Origin: Misgurnus anguillicaudatus
Lineage: Eukaryota > Chordata > Actinopteri > Cypriniformes > Cobitidae
Assembly: GCF_027580225.2 (NCBI RefSeq)
Contig: NC_073348.2
Span: 41,394,001 to 41,458,000 of the forward strand
DNA length: 64,000 nucleotides
Reading direction: 5' to 3'
Made by a program: the position numbers and the translations under genes. A model generated the notes under the pieces. That model ran no database searches, had not been told where the DNA came from, and was given only the letters and a program-made list of their open reading frames with translations. Positions 1 through 41,512 of this stretch are shown piece after piece (the first letter of the stretch is position 1; each line of letters opens with the position of its first letter).

Positions 1-1652
1 TAGGGATGTTGCTTGTGGTTCAGATGTTGGGTTTGTGTGTGTGAGGAAAACATTTCTTCTCCTGAAAATATATGACATGGTTTTTAATTTTAGTCACATT
101 TCTCTTCAGGCCTTCCAATCTCTGTGTAAGTTTACATAAAAATCTTTTATGTTTCTTTTTTGCTTTTGTAAAAAGGCTTTTGTTAAATCTTTGTAGTTTA
201 TTTACTGGTTGTTTTTTTGTTTTCATGTAATTGTTACTGTGTATTTTGATTCATATCATGGATATTCAGCAGCTCATCTATCAATATTGCTCAATATTTT
301 GTAATATTTCAGAGTTTGTAAACATGCATACAAACGTTATGAAGTATTAAAAACAAAATGTAACTATTTAGTTTTTTGTTCTATCCATTAGTTCTTTAAG
401 TGATGTGTCGTTGAAAAGACTTATTCAATGAAATGATTTGATGAGATGTTCATAATTCTCACACTGATGTTGTTCACAGATGGATTCGGTAGCTTCTTTT
501 GGCCACATGTAGATCAAGTAAAGAGTAAAGAGATTCAACCAAAACTTGAACTCTGAGTTGACTTACTCGAGTTTTCGGTTTCAGAACAACTGATCTGAGT
601 CAGTTTAATCAACTCCTGACTCTGAGTTAAGTGCGTACCAGTGGCTAGACACTTCCTTAACAGTAAACTCTGATTACACATGAGATTAGGCGAATATCTA
701 GCAAACACAAGCGTCTCTTTTCTCATAAACCCTTTAGATGCGTCTGCAGCAGGCAGTCTCTTATTTTGGCATGACACGTGATGCACACACAATCTCTCAA
801 AGCACAGAACAAATATTTTGAAATTACGAACCACACACATGACAAGCTACATACATGTTCTGACGAACTTCACATCGTGCCCTTCAAAAAAATGAAGTCA
901 CCAGCCACCACTGGTGCATACACACAACCACTATGAAAAGCCATCATCAATGATGCTCCAATATTACGATTCACCATGGCAACAGCATGTAAAAAAGGGG
1001 TCTACATCCTTTTTACTACTAAAACTGAAAGTACTGTCGCAAGTGTACACCAATTCCGAGTATATATTTTAAAGAAAAGAGTTGTTGTGGGAAATTGCTA
1101 CTTGAGTCAATAGGTACATGTAAAGGTTCATCACAGTTAAAATATCAGATGTAAATAAACTGGGCACAAGATATTGAGCCTTATATTAATTTTCATGCAG
1201 ATGCAATCACATGGACAAAAGGAACATGACAGCAGATAAAAATCTAATTAGGAATAATACTACATAAAAGGCTACCGTACTTTACAAAGGTTTGTCTTTA
1301 ATAATTTTTTTTTGAAATATGCCAACTTGGTATTCGAACCAATGACGCTGAAAGTAAGTTTCCCTCATTTCAGGGTGAAGATACTCAGAGTTTTCACTTA
1401 ACCACCTTTCTGAAACGGGCCCTGATCTAGCTGCCAGTCAGACTGTGTGTGATGAGATGTGTTTGTGTGTGTGAAGATTTTTTTAAGAAATGCATTAGGA
1501 CATGTACAGAAACAATCTGGGGTCACTTTAGGGGGCAGTCGCAAATGAAAAGATTCTAAAAAAGGATTGATGTGAAGTGACTGTCAAGTACAGTAGCTCA
1601 TACTCAAAATGTGACCTCTGCATTCAACCCATCCCAGTGAGTAGTGGACACA

Positions 1653-1689
<37 letters not shown>

Positions 1690-1906
1690 CTGTGGGCTGC
1701 TGTCACTGTAGCTAGTTAGGGTTAAACGCGTCTTGCTCAAGGGCACCTCAGTCGCAGCCTGCCAGGTGTGAGACTCAAACCTATGACTGCCCCCATTGCT
1801 AAGCCATTTGGTTTTAAATCTACTTTTGTCCACAAGGTTTTGGTAAAGGTTAACCTTTTCTGTTGGCCTGGTATGAAATCAATGTCTGTCTATGTGATGC
1901 CTTCAC

Positions 1907-1944
<38 letters not shown>

Positions 1945-3419
1945 GGGTTTCCTGGCTCTGTTGCGTTCATCCGCTCACATTTAGATTCACCTCATTTGTC
2001 TTTCACACCTCGCTGTCAGACTCGTCTCTGGTCCTGATGAGGTGCAATGTTCCTCCCAGCTTCTCTAAACGGTCTGAGATCTTTCACCTCATTACAAACC
2101 CATTTGACGTTTAACACTTTCTCGGATTTTGTGCGTCCGTCTGTTCCTGTGTGTGTGTGTGTGTGTGATTCGGTCTTAAGTGCTTTATTAAATAACTGTT
2201 ACTATCTCCTCTGGACCACATCGAGGTCCTCAATATATCTTTAAGAGGTCCAGGACTCAAGTGGCACGTGGACACATTTACCCATGAGTGTTCTTAAGGC
2301 TAAATGCCCACGTAAGCGCTCTCAGCCTTTAAAAATCATTACGCAAATAGCTCAGCGTCTCAGATCCATAAATGTCACAGCCACAATATCCTGTTAAACA
2401 ATTTCAGCAAGAGGGTGCATGGAGGTCAAGCCAAATCTATCATCTGTAATATTGCTGCATAATACCATATTCCAATCTTCTCTCCCCAGAGATGGGCGCA
2501 AGAGTCTGTTGGCTCTCCTTCAAAATCATGAAAAGCTGCAGTCTTCATCAGCAAACAAACAGAGCCTGTGTTTACTCTTCCACAGGCCTGAATTGAGAGT
2601 ATTAGACCGAAAAATCCTTCATCGAAGGTTTTATCTACTATAGTGTAGACAGAAGTTTTCCCACTGCTTCGAAAACAAGTCCCCGTGAACACACATGCCA
2701 TGAGCCTTTGCATGTGACACTGCATTCATTTATTGTTTGACAAGAGACTGTGACATCATCATTTTCATCATTTTTTTAAATTTCATATTGATTCTCTTTA
2801 TACAGTTGTCCTTTTGTACCATTATTAAACTGAAGTGCGGGTGACTTAAATATTTGCTTATTTTGTATATCAGCGAAATAAGATCGTACACTATATAAAT
2901 CAGTTCAAATACATTAAAGACAATGTTTATCTCATCCGATTTGTTAGGGTTTGTAGTTACATGTGAAATTAAATTCTAACATGTTTTAGTAAATGTCTGA
3001 AATCATGTCATGATATGGTAAAAACTTTCTATTGTTTCAATTCAATAGTTGGGTGGTTATGTCAGTCGAAATATCTAAAGAGCGTTGGTGAATCGACTGC
3101 TGCGCTAAACATCTGGAGACTCTTTACCACCAAAACATGTTTGAGCTTTTCTTCATTGGTTTTCCAGATATCATGGCTCTATGTCCAACTGGACCGCCTA
3201 CCGCACATGCAGCAAAAATAGAAAAGGTTTTATTCCTGACATTTTGTTGCTTCAATAAAACAATGAATCTATAAATCTCTTTGGGACAATGTGTGTTTAT
3301 ATATCCACTGTAGACTTTGTAAGTTTGCATAAAATGTCTTCTAGACCGCCTGTACACTCTTAGTCATTGTAATGTTTAACCGCTACAGTCCGTGTCATTC
3401 ATCCAGTGAATTCTGAGTG
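1..3419. other. Intergenic DNA downstream of sim1
   Basis: No convincing exon is visible. The stretch is AT-rich and holds (CA)n/(TG)n runs near 1657-1687, 1909-1942 and 2151-2167, plus an inverse SINE copy at about 1555-1815. Around 535-650 and 1330-1430 are stretches that look like fish interspersed DNA-transposon debris; I could not define their ends. A TTTATT (AATAAA on the minus strand) near 3228-3233 lies about 190 bp beyond the sim1 stop and could serve as its polyadenylation signal, which is a weak inference. Confidence 0.5.
1555..1815 (-). repeat. tRNA-derived SINE (V-SINE-like), minus strand
   Basis: Read on the minus strand this shows a box B-like stretch (GGTTTGAGTC near 1770-1785), then the conserved central block GAGGTGCCCTTGAGCAAG, then a 3' tail beginning GATGGGTTGAATGCAGAGG, typical of teleost V-SINE/DANA-type elements. 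A (CA)n microsatellite has expanded inside the element (1657-1687). A tail fragment of the same family is at about 22690-22800. Confidence 0.6.
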
Positions 3420-11311
<7,892 letters not shown>

Positions 11312-12013
11312 CTAGTTTTTTTGATAAAATAAAGCACTTTAACCATGTTATTCGTTAAAGCACGATTTACAGTTTATTAATCATTTCCAGGATTCGTTTT
11401 TCCTGATGTTCCTGTTGTTTGGACATTGTCAGTGGGAATAATATTTTCAAATGAAACGATGAAGCGAATAGCCTATACCTCATCTATCGCGAAACTTTTC
11501 ACACGAATTTAAACTCTAAAATCCTTAATTCACGTCGCAACAGACTTCAATTTATAAGCCTACAACTTTACATACTACTTCACAAAAAGCAATTCAACTC
11601 AAAACACGATGAATTAATCTTTAGACTTTATCCTCAGAGTTCCAGTTCGACGTGATTTGACGCTAGTTTTCAATTCATTGATTAGGCTATAACGTTACAA
11701 ATGCGCAGCTTCTAATAAATCTGTGCTGTGGTGATATAACTAAAACATGACTGAAAAGATTAAAGATGATAAGACGGTGAAGAGCTTTTCCATGTATTTT
11801 CTCTTTAGATATTTCCACCCTTCCATATGCGTTTCTTTTCAGATTTCCATTAAAATCACAGTTTCCTTTTCATTTCCCCTGATGTCTGAATATTCCTGTG
11901 AGTCACCTCAGAAACTGCAGATCCACTCAATCATTTAGACGCTTCGAAGCCGAAAGACTGAAAGATATTAAGAGATAGAAAAGAGGCGGATCAATGCTGC
12001 TACGTCACACAGC

Positions 12014-12014
<1 letters not shown>

Positions 12015-12098
<84 letters not shown>
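12015..12098. repeat. (TG)n microsatellite, about 42 units
   Basis: Uninterrupted TG repeat 750 bp upstream of the sim1 start codon. Confidence 0.95.
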
Positions 12099-12099
<1 letters not shown>

Positions 12100-12763
12100 T
12101 AGAAATGACATAAAATTAAATTATTTCAATCAAGTAGTCGAACCTCATAATGGATGATACTAAAACATATTTGGAAGATTTTAGTTTGTAACTTTACGTT
12201 TATTTTTTAACTTATCTCATAATACGTATCACGTACATATAAATACTAATGGGAAATAAATGCAGGCAGACTTCCTAAACCACAAATGATTTTATTTTAA
12301 ACCAAGTTGTGCTTAAGCAACAACAATAATAAAGTAACAAGAAACTCAAATAAATTTCGGCAGCAAAAAGTGCAATCGTTGTTAGGCTATATGCACGAAA
12401 TAAAATAATTAATTTAAAGCTATTTGTCCGCAGTCAGTGCCTGCCACGTTTGACAGGTTTTAATAAAATGATAGACAATTTACATGGACCTACTGTGATA
12501 CTGTCTGTGACATACATGAAGTAAAGGGGAGATATATTTTTTCTACTGGCATTAAAAGAATACGACGCACTGTTACAGATCGCACTGTAAATGAAGAAAT
12601 TAAGGGTCTATAAAATTAACACGGGGGTTCATTGCATTTTAAAGTGGAAAAAACAGGACTAAATAATATAATTCAATATTAATAATCAGATATAGATGAA
12701 TACACTCAAGACAAACGTGACATTTACATCCACATCACACATGTTTGTTTTGGGGGTTAGGGC

Positions 12764-12907
12764 CAGTGGTGCAGGGTATAATACGCAGGTATACGGAGTA
12801 TACCCACTTCTTTATTTGATGACATGGTGTATACCCACTTCTACTTTATAAAAGTGGGGGCATGAATTAAGAGTATACCCACTTCTCCAGGCACCACTAC
12901 ACCACTG
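12764..12907. mobile_element. Short non-autonomous hAT element (MITE)
   Basis: The ends are CAGTGGTG and CACCACTACACCACTG (inverted). The element is flanked by 8-bp direct repeats GTTAGGGC (12756-12763) and GTTGGGGC (12908-12915), 7 of 8 matching, the target-duplication length of hAT transposons. The interior repeats GTATACCCACTTCT three times. No ORF. Confidence 0.65.
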
Positions 12908-14337
12908 GTTGGGGCCTACATCTATAGCTGATTAATATTTCTGAAACCCCGTCTCACTAAAAACAAAAGTATTCTTACTTTAATGAGTAAAGTTTATTAG
13001 CATTATTGTCCTGTTGTCCTATTGTCCCGGAAAGTATTGGCAAATGTGTCTTAAGAGCTGTTGTAAAAATGGTGCTAAATACTAAAAGTTCGTAATCATA
13101 AGGGAACCATTTTTAGCGCTATAGGACCTCTGTAGAACCATAAATGGTGTTAAAACTTGAAGCACATATGGTTCTACACAGTTGATGTTTAGCACTATGA
13201 TGCAGTGAATCACTTTTAGTGCTATTTAGCATCATTTTTTATTGTATGCGAGAGATCTATGTGCTGAGAGTGGCTGACTTATGCCGTACGTTGATGTTAA
13301 AACTTTATCCTTCCTTGCCATTTGTTAAAGTGATCGACACACGTAATTAAAAATAAAATGAACCTAACCTTTCCGGCACACATTAAAATTAACGAATATT
13401 TTGCAAATCTGAAAAAAAAAGCAAACAGCACAATTAAACAAATAACAAATAAAACGTCAGAATCGGCTCTACTCATTTGTTAACAAAAGGCCTTTAAATG
13501 TTTGGTCATCATGAAATGGACGCATTTTTGTGCAATTAAAATATATGACAAAGACATATTAAGCACAGAAAACTTTTTTGTTTTTTTATGTAACTTTGAT
13601 TTTTTTATACTGATTAATAGATTTAAATAGATTTTGAACATCAGTTTAGGTCTGATCCGTGTCTGAGATTCTGTGACCAACAGTTTAAATCTGCGTAATG
13701 CTTCAGTGTTCAGTCATTTATATCTTCTGCTCATCTTTATAAATGCAGAAGTGTTTGTGAATGAGTATGAGCGCGCTTGAGGATTTGTTCAGGTTGGCTT
13801 TAATACTTTTATGTTACTCCTGTCACTGCTGATAGATGAACAGCTCAAAACAATAGTAGAACTCAAATTAAAAAAATTTTTTTTTTTAAATTATCTATCA
13901 AATGTACCTTTCTGGAAATTACTTAAAGCATTCTATGTTTTTAAAAAAGCAATAGAAAACAACTTTTAAGAATGAAGAGATTTTGTCTATGAGGAAAGAT
14001 GATGAAGGAGGAAGGAAACCAGAGATAGTATATGAAGTGAAGCAGGCTTAGTGAATGTATTAACCTCTCATTAACCTCTGTTAACAGAACTCACACTCAT
14101 TAAAGCTCCAGGTGTTCTGCTCGGTTCTGCTCCACTAACTTGCTCAATTTCACCTCTCCAGACCTCCACAGCTCAACACAGAACAGACACTCAGGATCTC
14201 ATGCACTGAATTTTCTAATTTGACACAAGCACTAACTTCAGTGATCTACATCTGTTACAGTTTTCATGAAACCCATCTTTAAAAAAACATGATTTTAGGT
14301 GCTATTTTCCATATAAAACATTTTCCATTTAAAGCAA

Positions 14338-14342
<5 letters not shown>

Positions 14343-14420
<78 letters not shown>
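14343..14420. repeat. (CA)n microsatellite, about 39 units
   Basis: Uninterrupted CA dinucleotide run in the sim1-crybg1 intergenic region. Confidence 0.95.
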
Positions 14421-14423
<3 letters not shown>

Positions 14424-15432
14424 CATTCTGCTGTAAAATTTTATAACAAATGCAAACATGTAACTGTAAGAGTGCACATCATTCATGGATATTACTTGCA
14501 CCAATTAAATGTGCATTTAATAAAAACCATTAGCATTGTTGAACATACTGAATGAAAGTAAAGGATTAAGTTGGATGTGTTTTTGCTGAGTGACAAATGT
14601 GCAATACATGCGTTCATATAGCAATCAATATTTTCCATTTAACTTTTGTTGTACAACAACAAATGTGTTTTATTATTATGTCACAGGTTTTTTTGGATAT
14701 ATAGGCCAAAGGAAATAATAAAATATATGATGGTCCATTATTGTAAAAAGCAAAAAGCAGCATGCTGCCCTTAACATCTATGATGATCAAACCAGATGTA
14801 AATCTGCTCTTATTTCCTGGTGTATTCCACAGACATACAGAGAATCGGCTCATCTCCACTCGGAGACATAAAGACTTACAGTTCTGCCTAAACTCTGCTT
14901 TAAAATAATCTGTTAACAGCTCCTCAGAGAGTTTATATTACTTTTTCAACAGCGCTTCGTACAGGATAAGCTAGAAATAAATACAAATACAGGCCAAATG
15001 TTTACGCAGTGTTTCAAACTAAATGTATGTTTGTGCACAGCTCTGTATTTTAAAGGGGCAACATGTAAGATTTTGCATTAAAATATCCAACAAAGACTCG
15101 CTAGTGTTATATATCTTCTGTACAGAGATCATCCCAAATGTTTCCAACAATGTTTGAATATTAAGAAATTGGCATTTTTGACCAGTGTCCCTCGTCACCT
15201 GTCAATAGTGTCATGTCCACGTTATGTTTCTAGCTGAGAGTGAATGTTAGACTTTGCTGTTGGTCATCATGACATGATGTTAATTGTTTGTGTGTGTCAG
15301 ATGTATGAGGGTACCTTAACAATTTATGTAAAGTGTAATTAAGGTTTGTGTGTGTAAGTCCCAAACAAATAATGTTCAGAATGATTAAAACCCACAAATG
15401 AAAACGACTGGATTATAATAGCAATAAATTAA

Positions 15433-16770
15433 ATTATACAACAGTTCTTTCTGGTTCTCGAATCTGATTGGCTAAGAGCTATGCGATATTGTACTGATAA
15501 CGGCACAGTAACCGCTTCACCTTTCGTATCATTCCGCCAACTAGTGAATGGAGGTCCTCTAAACAGGCTCATCTCTTAATGGAAAAACACAGACGCGCTG
15601 TTTTTAAACACTCTCCGTGTGTCTTATTAGTTCACTAGCTCGTAAATCAGTCGGTGAATCCCCAATCGGAAGTTATTATTCCGTCAAAGATCAGCGCTCT
15701 TGGATGTTACGTTAAAGTTAATGGGAGTAATGTCTTGTCACATCGTGTGGACGATTAACACTTGGAAAGAGGAATATAAACACTCGTTTTTTTTCTGGAG
15801 CTATATTTCTTATCAGAACGCGAAAACACCGTAGAACTGCAGGTAAGCACCGCTGCTTTTAAATGTGGACATTGATCATTTACTTTATCGTGACGTGACT
15901 ATTAAAACACGTTATGAGATATCGCCACTGATATATTTATAAGCAGCATGCAAAAACATCTCTCTGACACTTATAAAACACCGTTTTATATAGTACTGAC
16001 AAGAACAAAGTTTAATAATAATAATCGAGTGCTCGTATCACGTTAAGAATAAATGAGAAAGCAATAGTAACGTTATACATGTAGTTTTATTAACTTTTAC
16101 CTCGCGCCAAAACAATAACAACACAAAAGACACTAAATATGAATAAAAAAACAAGTACTAGTTTGATCATGACACCAAATACTGCTGATTTGATCTCATT
16201 TTGACGATCATAAACAAACAAGGCCAACATGAGAGCCAGGGAATCCCTGTCAGAGATGTAGCCCAGAGAGGGCGGTGGTCAGCGGGGCGAGTGAACACTG
16301 ACGTCCGCTCATGCTTTGGTTTTCATTCATACCGAATCTCACTAAGCAAATGTTCAAACAGGCACTATCTTTACTAATCGACTGTAGATTTAAATATAAT
16401 ACATATATATTCTCGACTGAACTAATCTTAAAACTACACTTTGTGACCAAGAAATTGTAATATTTAAAAACGGCGAATCTGTCCATTGAGTTAATATGAG
16501 CTTCAAAGCAGCCGAAAGTTTTACCTGTCATTCTGGCCGCCCTCAAATCTGTGGCGGAAGAAGTAGTTCTCAAACAAAGAGGCTTTTAAAATTACTCCGT
16601 TGTTGTTTTAAAGTTTTCGTTTTTCAAACGTGTGCCGTCGAACTGTTGTATAAAAGCAATATCGCTCTCGGAGTCATGTGATATAGCTCTATATCATCAC
16701 GGCTGTGATTAGGCCAGAGGCACGAGGCCGTAGGCTATATCACACTCCTACTCGAGCGATATTGCTTAAA
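15433..16770. repeat. Putative DNA-transposon remnant
   Basis: TTATACAACAGTT at 15433-15445 recurs inverted as AACTGTTGTATAA at about 16640-16652. A GCGATATTG-type motif follows the left copy and appears as CAATATCGC just after the right copy. This suggests a non-autonomous element with inverted ends. No transposase ORF is seen and the exact ends are uncertain. Confidence 0.4.
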
Positions 16771-18882
16771 TAAAAAAATTGTATTCACATTCTAATTCAG
16801 AATTGATTTTAAAATGTTAGTTTTTAGAGCACCAAATGGACAGACCCCTCAATATATCACAGACCTTTTGACCCCTTACTCTTCATCTCGTACTCTTTGT
16901 TCTTCAAATCAAAACCTTCTGAGGGCCCTCAAAACACCTTCATCATTACGTCTGGCTGAATCTGTTGAGTCTTTTAACTTACTTTAAGGTTTATATGCTG
17001 TCATATATTAAAAATATAATGGAGATTTAAAATGTTTATTCTAAAGCAAATTAATTGAGACATCACCACACATTAAGACTAATGTACACTGAACCGATGA
17101 ACGCCATATTTGAAGTTTGAGTTTTGTTGGTGTTTGTTGCCAGCTTTACAGCAAACAGAAACAAAAATAATACTCAAGTGAATCTTTTAAAAACCTGCAT
17201 TGAGACCTCTATGTTTCTGAGCTAAAGCCAGGACTAGGCCTTAGTTAAATTAAGATCTTTAATAAACATGCCTTGGAAAAGAGACAAATCAATGGCACCG
17301 GCATATTTTTAGATCTACTGGTGCAAGTTATTTTCAGTTGAGAGTGTTTTAGTCTAAGACTAGCATTAAGCCTTGTCTGTGAAACAGGAGGTGACTCTAT
17401 TAAAAATGAAGTTTACTGCCATCTAGTGTTCTAAATGAAGGAAAACAAGTAAGGTCAATCCATTAACAAAATATTAATGATTAAAATATGACAGATTTAT
17501 ATTTTGCATAGCATAAGAGAGAGCTTAACATTAAGCACATTAGAGGCTTTTAATGATTTGGCACTTAAGAAACGCAGCCGTTCTAAAGCATTAATCATCA
17601 TTTAAAGCATCCCCAATCATTCATCTGTTAAAAAGAATGAACCCTTAATGTGTCGTGGGTCAACCATGTTTTTAAAATGTTTAAAGAGCACATGTGGTGC
17701 TATAAGATTAAGTAGTTTTCTACAACATGTAAATAGCAGAGCTTGCGTTTGATTCTCTAGGGAGAGTTTGCTCTGTTCTGAGCCATTAATTCCGTCATTT
17801 GTTAAAAGAGAAAAATGCCCCTTTAGAGGCCCTTCAGACGCCCCACCTGCGTTACATGTGAACATTTGACTTCAGATTGGGCGCTGGCTGCAGGCGGTCT
17901 GTGTGGAGAGTTTTAAGCCACAGAACCCTCGTGAACATTTCTCTATTATATCAGAACAACTGCATGTTATTTACCATAATTAAATGATCAATCATGAAAT
18001 CTTACAGCTATGACATTATGAATTAAAATTTAAATTTCTAAACATTTATTCTGCTGACTGCATGAAGCCTCAGCTTAGTCTTATAGACCAGACGGGTTTT
18101 CCAACAACAGACTAACTAATGTTTATTTTCCTAAAGTGCATTGCAAACAGTTGTAATTCTGGTGACTCTTGGAGCACTGATCACACTTTATTGTCTTACC
18201 GTTACAGGAATGAGAAATAAGTCACTTCACAATACAAGCAGAAACATCAGGATTTGAACAAATGAAAGATTTGCTCTGGAAATGTAGCTTTGAATTTGTA
18301 ATATCACAGACTCTCTTTTATCTTGTGCGCTGAGCCTCATGGGAGTAATAACTCTTAGTCAGTCGGGTGGCCCCCGTAGCCTTTCTTCTTATAGATGACA
18401 GACATATGGTTTTTGGTTTTGTGTTATACAACAGATGTCAAAGCTAAACATTTTATGTAGAACTTCTTTATTAAAACTCAGACTACCAGAGTTTCTTCTG
18501 GCCTAAAACATACAAATATAACTTTATACAAATAAAACATCACTTTTCAAGAACAAAAGGAAAGTGTGTGTAGCATTTTATTAACCCTTTCAGTAAAATA
18601 GAGAGAAGTCGGATGTTTAAGTGAAGAATAGACTACAGTGGGGATGCATAGAAAAAAGACTGACATGTATTTGGCTGAAAACAAACAGATAATTAAATGA
18701 TTTGAGGGTCTATAGATATATATTTTCTGGTTAATTAAATCAGAGTCAGGTCACACTCACACAATCTAAATTTCAGAGACATGTAGGCCTACTGTTGTTT
18801 TTCGAGAGCTGATGATAACAACAACAACAACAACAACACATACTCTCTAATGTAAAACGTAAAGAAATGTTGTGTACCGAGT

Positions 18883-18885
18883 ACA

Positions 18886-18921
<36 letters not shown>

Positions 18922-18947
18922 CACACACACGCACACACACACACACA
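18883..18947. repeat. (GCAC)n/(AC)n compound microsatellite
   Basis: About nine CACG tetranucleotides followed by an AC run, about 600 bp upstream of the crybg1 start codon. Confidence 0.9.
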
Positions 18948-19555
18948 GTGTGTTTCTCTCACTAAACACCGGATGGCGCAACAGAATCAAAGATAAAAAA
19001 GAAAATTTTTTTTTTCTGTTTTAAATAACAAATGATGTTATAAAAATAATCAACATTCACGATTAGGCCTAAACCTTTATTATGTACCAACAGCTCAATG
19101 TACGTGCAGGAAGAGTGCAGCGCTTAAAATTAATTTTAATTCTAACATGATTACATAAACACGAAATGAAAAGTTATTTCTATTTCTATTAATAAATGTT
19201 GAAACTTGATTAAAGATTTGGCTTTAAAACAGCGCTAAACGTTTATTATGATTGTTTGTAGTTTGCTAAAATCTCAACAAATGATGCTAATAGTGTAGTA
19301 GCCTATTAACCTACACTTAATATGCAGTCTTTACACTACAGACTGTGTGTAGATGCCGTTTTAGAAATATCAGATAGCAGTTTTCAAGTCTTTTGAGTTA
19401 AACGCTGAATTTTGGCTCCTCCCAAACAAACTTCCTCAAACTCTCTTCGGGCTTCAGTCTGATATCTGATCTGTTACTCGCTGAGATCAACATCTGATCG
19501 GACTAAAGCTTCTACGCGTTTTACCTTTAATATACTTTTAAGTTTATTTTTTCAC

Positions 19556-36574
<17,019 letters not shown>

Positions 36575-37104
36575 CGCTGAAGCTTTCATACATCCGGACA
36601 TTATATCGAGGTGTCGAGCTTTTTTCAACCACTCACAAGTGGCAATAGTTGAGTAGTGTATGTTTCTCTGAAAAATGTACAGCCTTGATTAAGTAGGGGA
36701 ACCAGAATGAAATGAAGTGTTGTTTTTTTTGTGACGCACATTTGCACTATCAGAACCCCGAGTGCTGGTCATGTGCTCGATATAAGAAAATCGAGTGACA
36801 TGTTTGGATGTTTCAGGTTACAACTTTTATCAGGTTAGGGAATTAAGTTGCACATACTCTAACTTTTGGCTAATCGCATTCGGACAGTTTAAGTCAAAGC
36901 TACTCGTTTTGCTGGACTGTTACTGAACAGTAATCTGCTTATGAAGCAAGAAATGTACAGAAAGCAATGTTTATCTGTTAATGTGTACAGCAGTGTCAAT
37001 GTAGTTGTTTTCTTTCAGAATAACTCCTGAAAATGTATGTTGTAAAATATGTATATTCATTAATCAAATGTGACAAATTGTCTAACAACCAGAGGACATG
37101 GGAA

Positions 37105-37122
37105 ATTAAACATGGTTTTATT
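37105..37122. promoter_or_regulatory. Back-to-back polyadenylation signals of crybg1 and riox2
   Basis: ATTAAA on the plus strand at 37105-37110 and TTTATT at 37117-37122 (AATAAA on the minus strand) lie six bases apart, between the convergent stop codons of crybg1 (36574) and riox2 (37341). I saw no AATAAA on the plus strand between 36575 and 37100. Use of these signals is inferred. Confidence 0.45.
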
Positions 37123-37340
37123 CAGCTACAATAGACGCCTTTGTAAATTCAGTTTTGAAAAGATCTCATCAGTCACCATCACACATGTCAGATGTTTAGA
37201 CTTGCAAAGGCTCCCGTTTCATTGCTACAGACAGACGGTTTGGCTGAACTGTGTAAATTGTTCACATGTGCCAGTTTGTCCACAGGAAACAAATGACCAA
37301 TGAAGCTGCACAGTAAGTTTGCAGCATTGAGTCTAGATAT

Positions 37341-40459
<3,119 letters not shown>

Positions 40460-40855
40460 TTATAGGAAACGTTTAGCCACCATATTTTCATTTTTTACTT
40501 TATTTATAGTAAAAATAATGGTACATATTCGTAAATTCGAAGAACAATCAAAAGAGACACACATAAGTTACACACACGTGAAGTCTTTATTTGTGTTCCC
40601 GTTTAACGTGAGCCTCGAGTCTACACGCGCTGAACTAGGTTTCAATCTGACTTATCGACTTTTGACGTAACTACGCTTTAAACCAAAGATTAATAGCCGC
40701 AATTACGGTAAACATAAATTACTTACCGGTATCAGACTCAAAACACACGCACCGCTTGTGTGTCACCATGAAGGGTTCGGGTGGAAACTTAATCAACAAA
40801 TTACAGTTCCGGGTGTAGTTATGTTTCCCCAGGTGGAAAAAGTTCACTTCCAAAA

Positions 40856-41215
40856 TGCACTAATTTTGTACTTAATATGCTAAAAACTTTTCTTTAGTAC
40901 TTCTTAACATTATCTTTTTACTTTTAACTCAGTACTTTGTCTAATTATTTGTGCTATTTTGAGACATCATTAATATGAAGTAAAATGCACTTTTAACTAA
41001 CTATACTATCTCTGTAAAAAATGTAGTTGACACTCATAGATGGGTTCAAGTTTACCACAAGTGGTACAAAAAATATTTTTTTTAAATACATTTTAGCGCA
41101 TTTTAGTTCATATTCTTTGTGTCTCAAAATAGCACAAATATGTACACTTAGATAATCTTAAAAAAGTTCAAAAGAATATTTTTTTTGTATTTAGTACAAA
41201 ATTAGTGTACAGAAA
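40856..41215. repeat. Palindromic MITE-like element
   Basis: The left half (GCACTAATTTTGTACTTA... TGTGCTATTTTGAGACA) is mirrored by the right half (TGTCTCAAAATAGCACA ... GTACAAAATTAGTG), so the 360-bp unit can fold on itself. It lies between riox2 and tiprl and has no ORF. Confidence 0.6.
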
Positions 41216-41512
41216 TAGAGCAACTTGTAATTCGTACATAGTTTTGTTACTGAATAATAGGTTATTATCATAATGATCATATATACATTTCTCAATCCAA
41301 TTAAATCATTGAATGTTTTTAATAAAAAAATCTTCCTTATTCAAATCCGGATCAAACGTTCCCATTTGAATGATTCACAGCACCCATTTACAACCTTTCC
41401 CAATTGACATTAAGTCAGAACACAACAATTCCATAACAAGTTCACATGACAATATCAGACATGATGAGTGCGAGTCTTTAGTGGGTTAGATGTGATGTTG
41501 TCTGGTTGGGCA

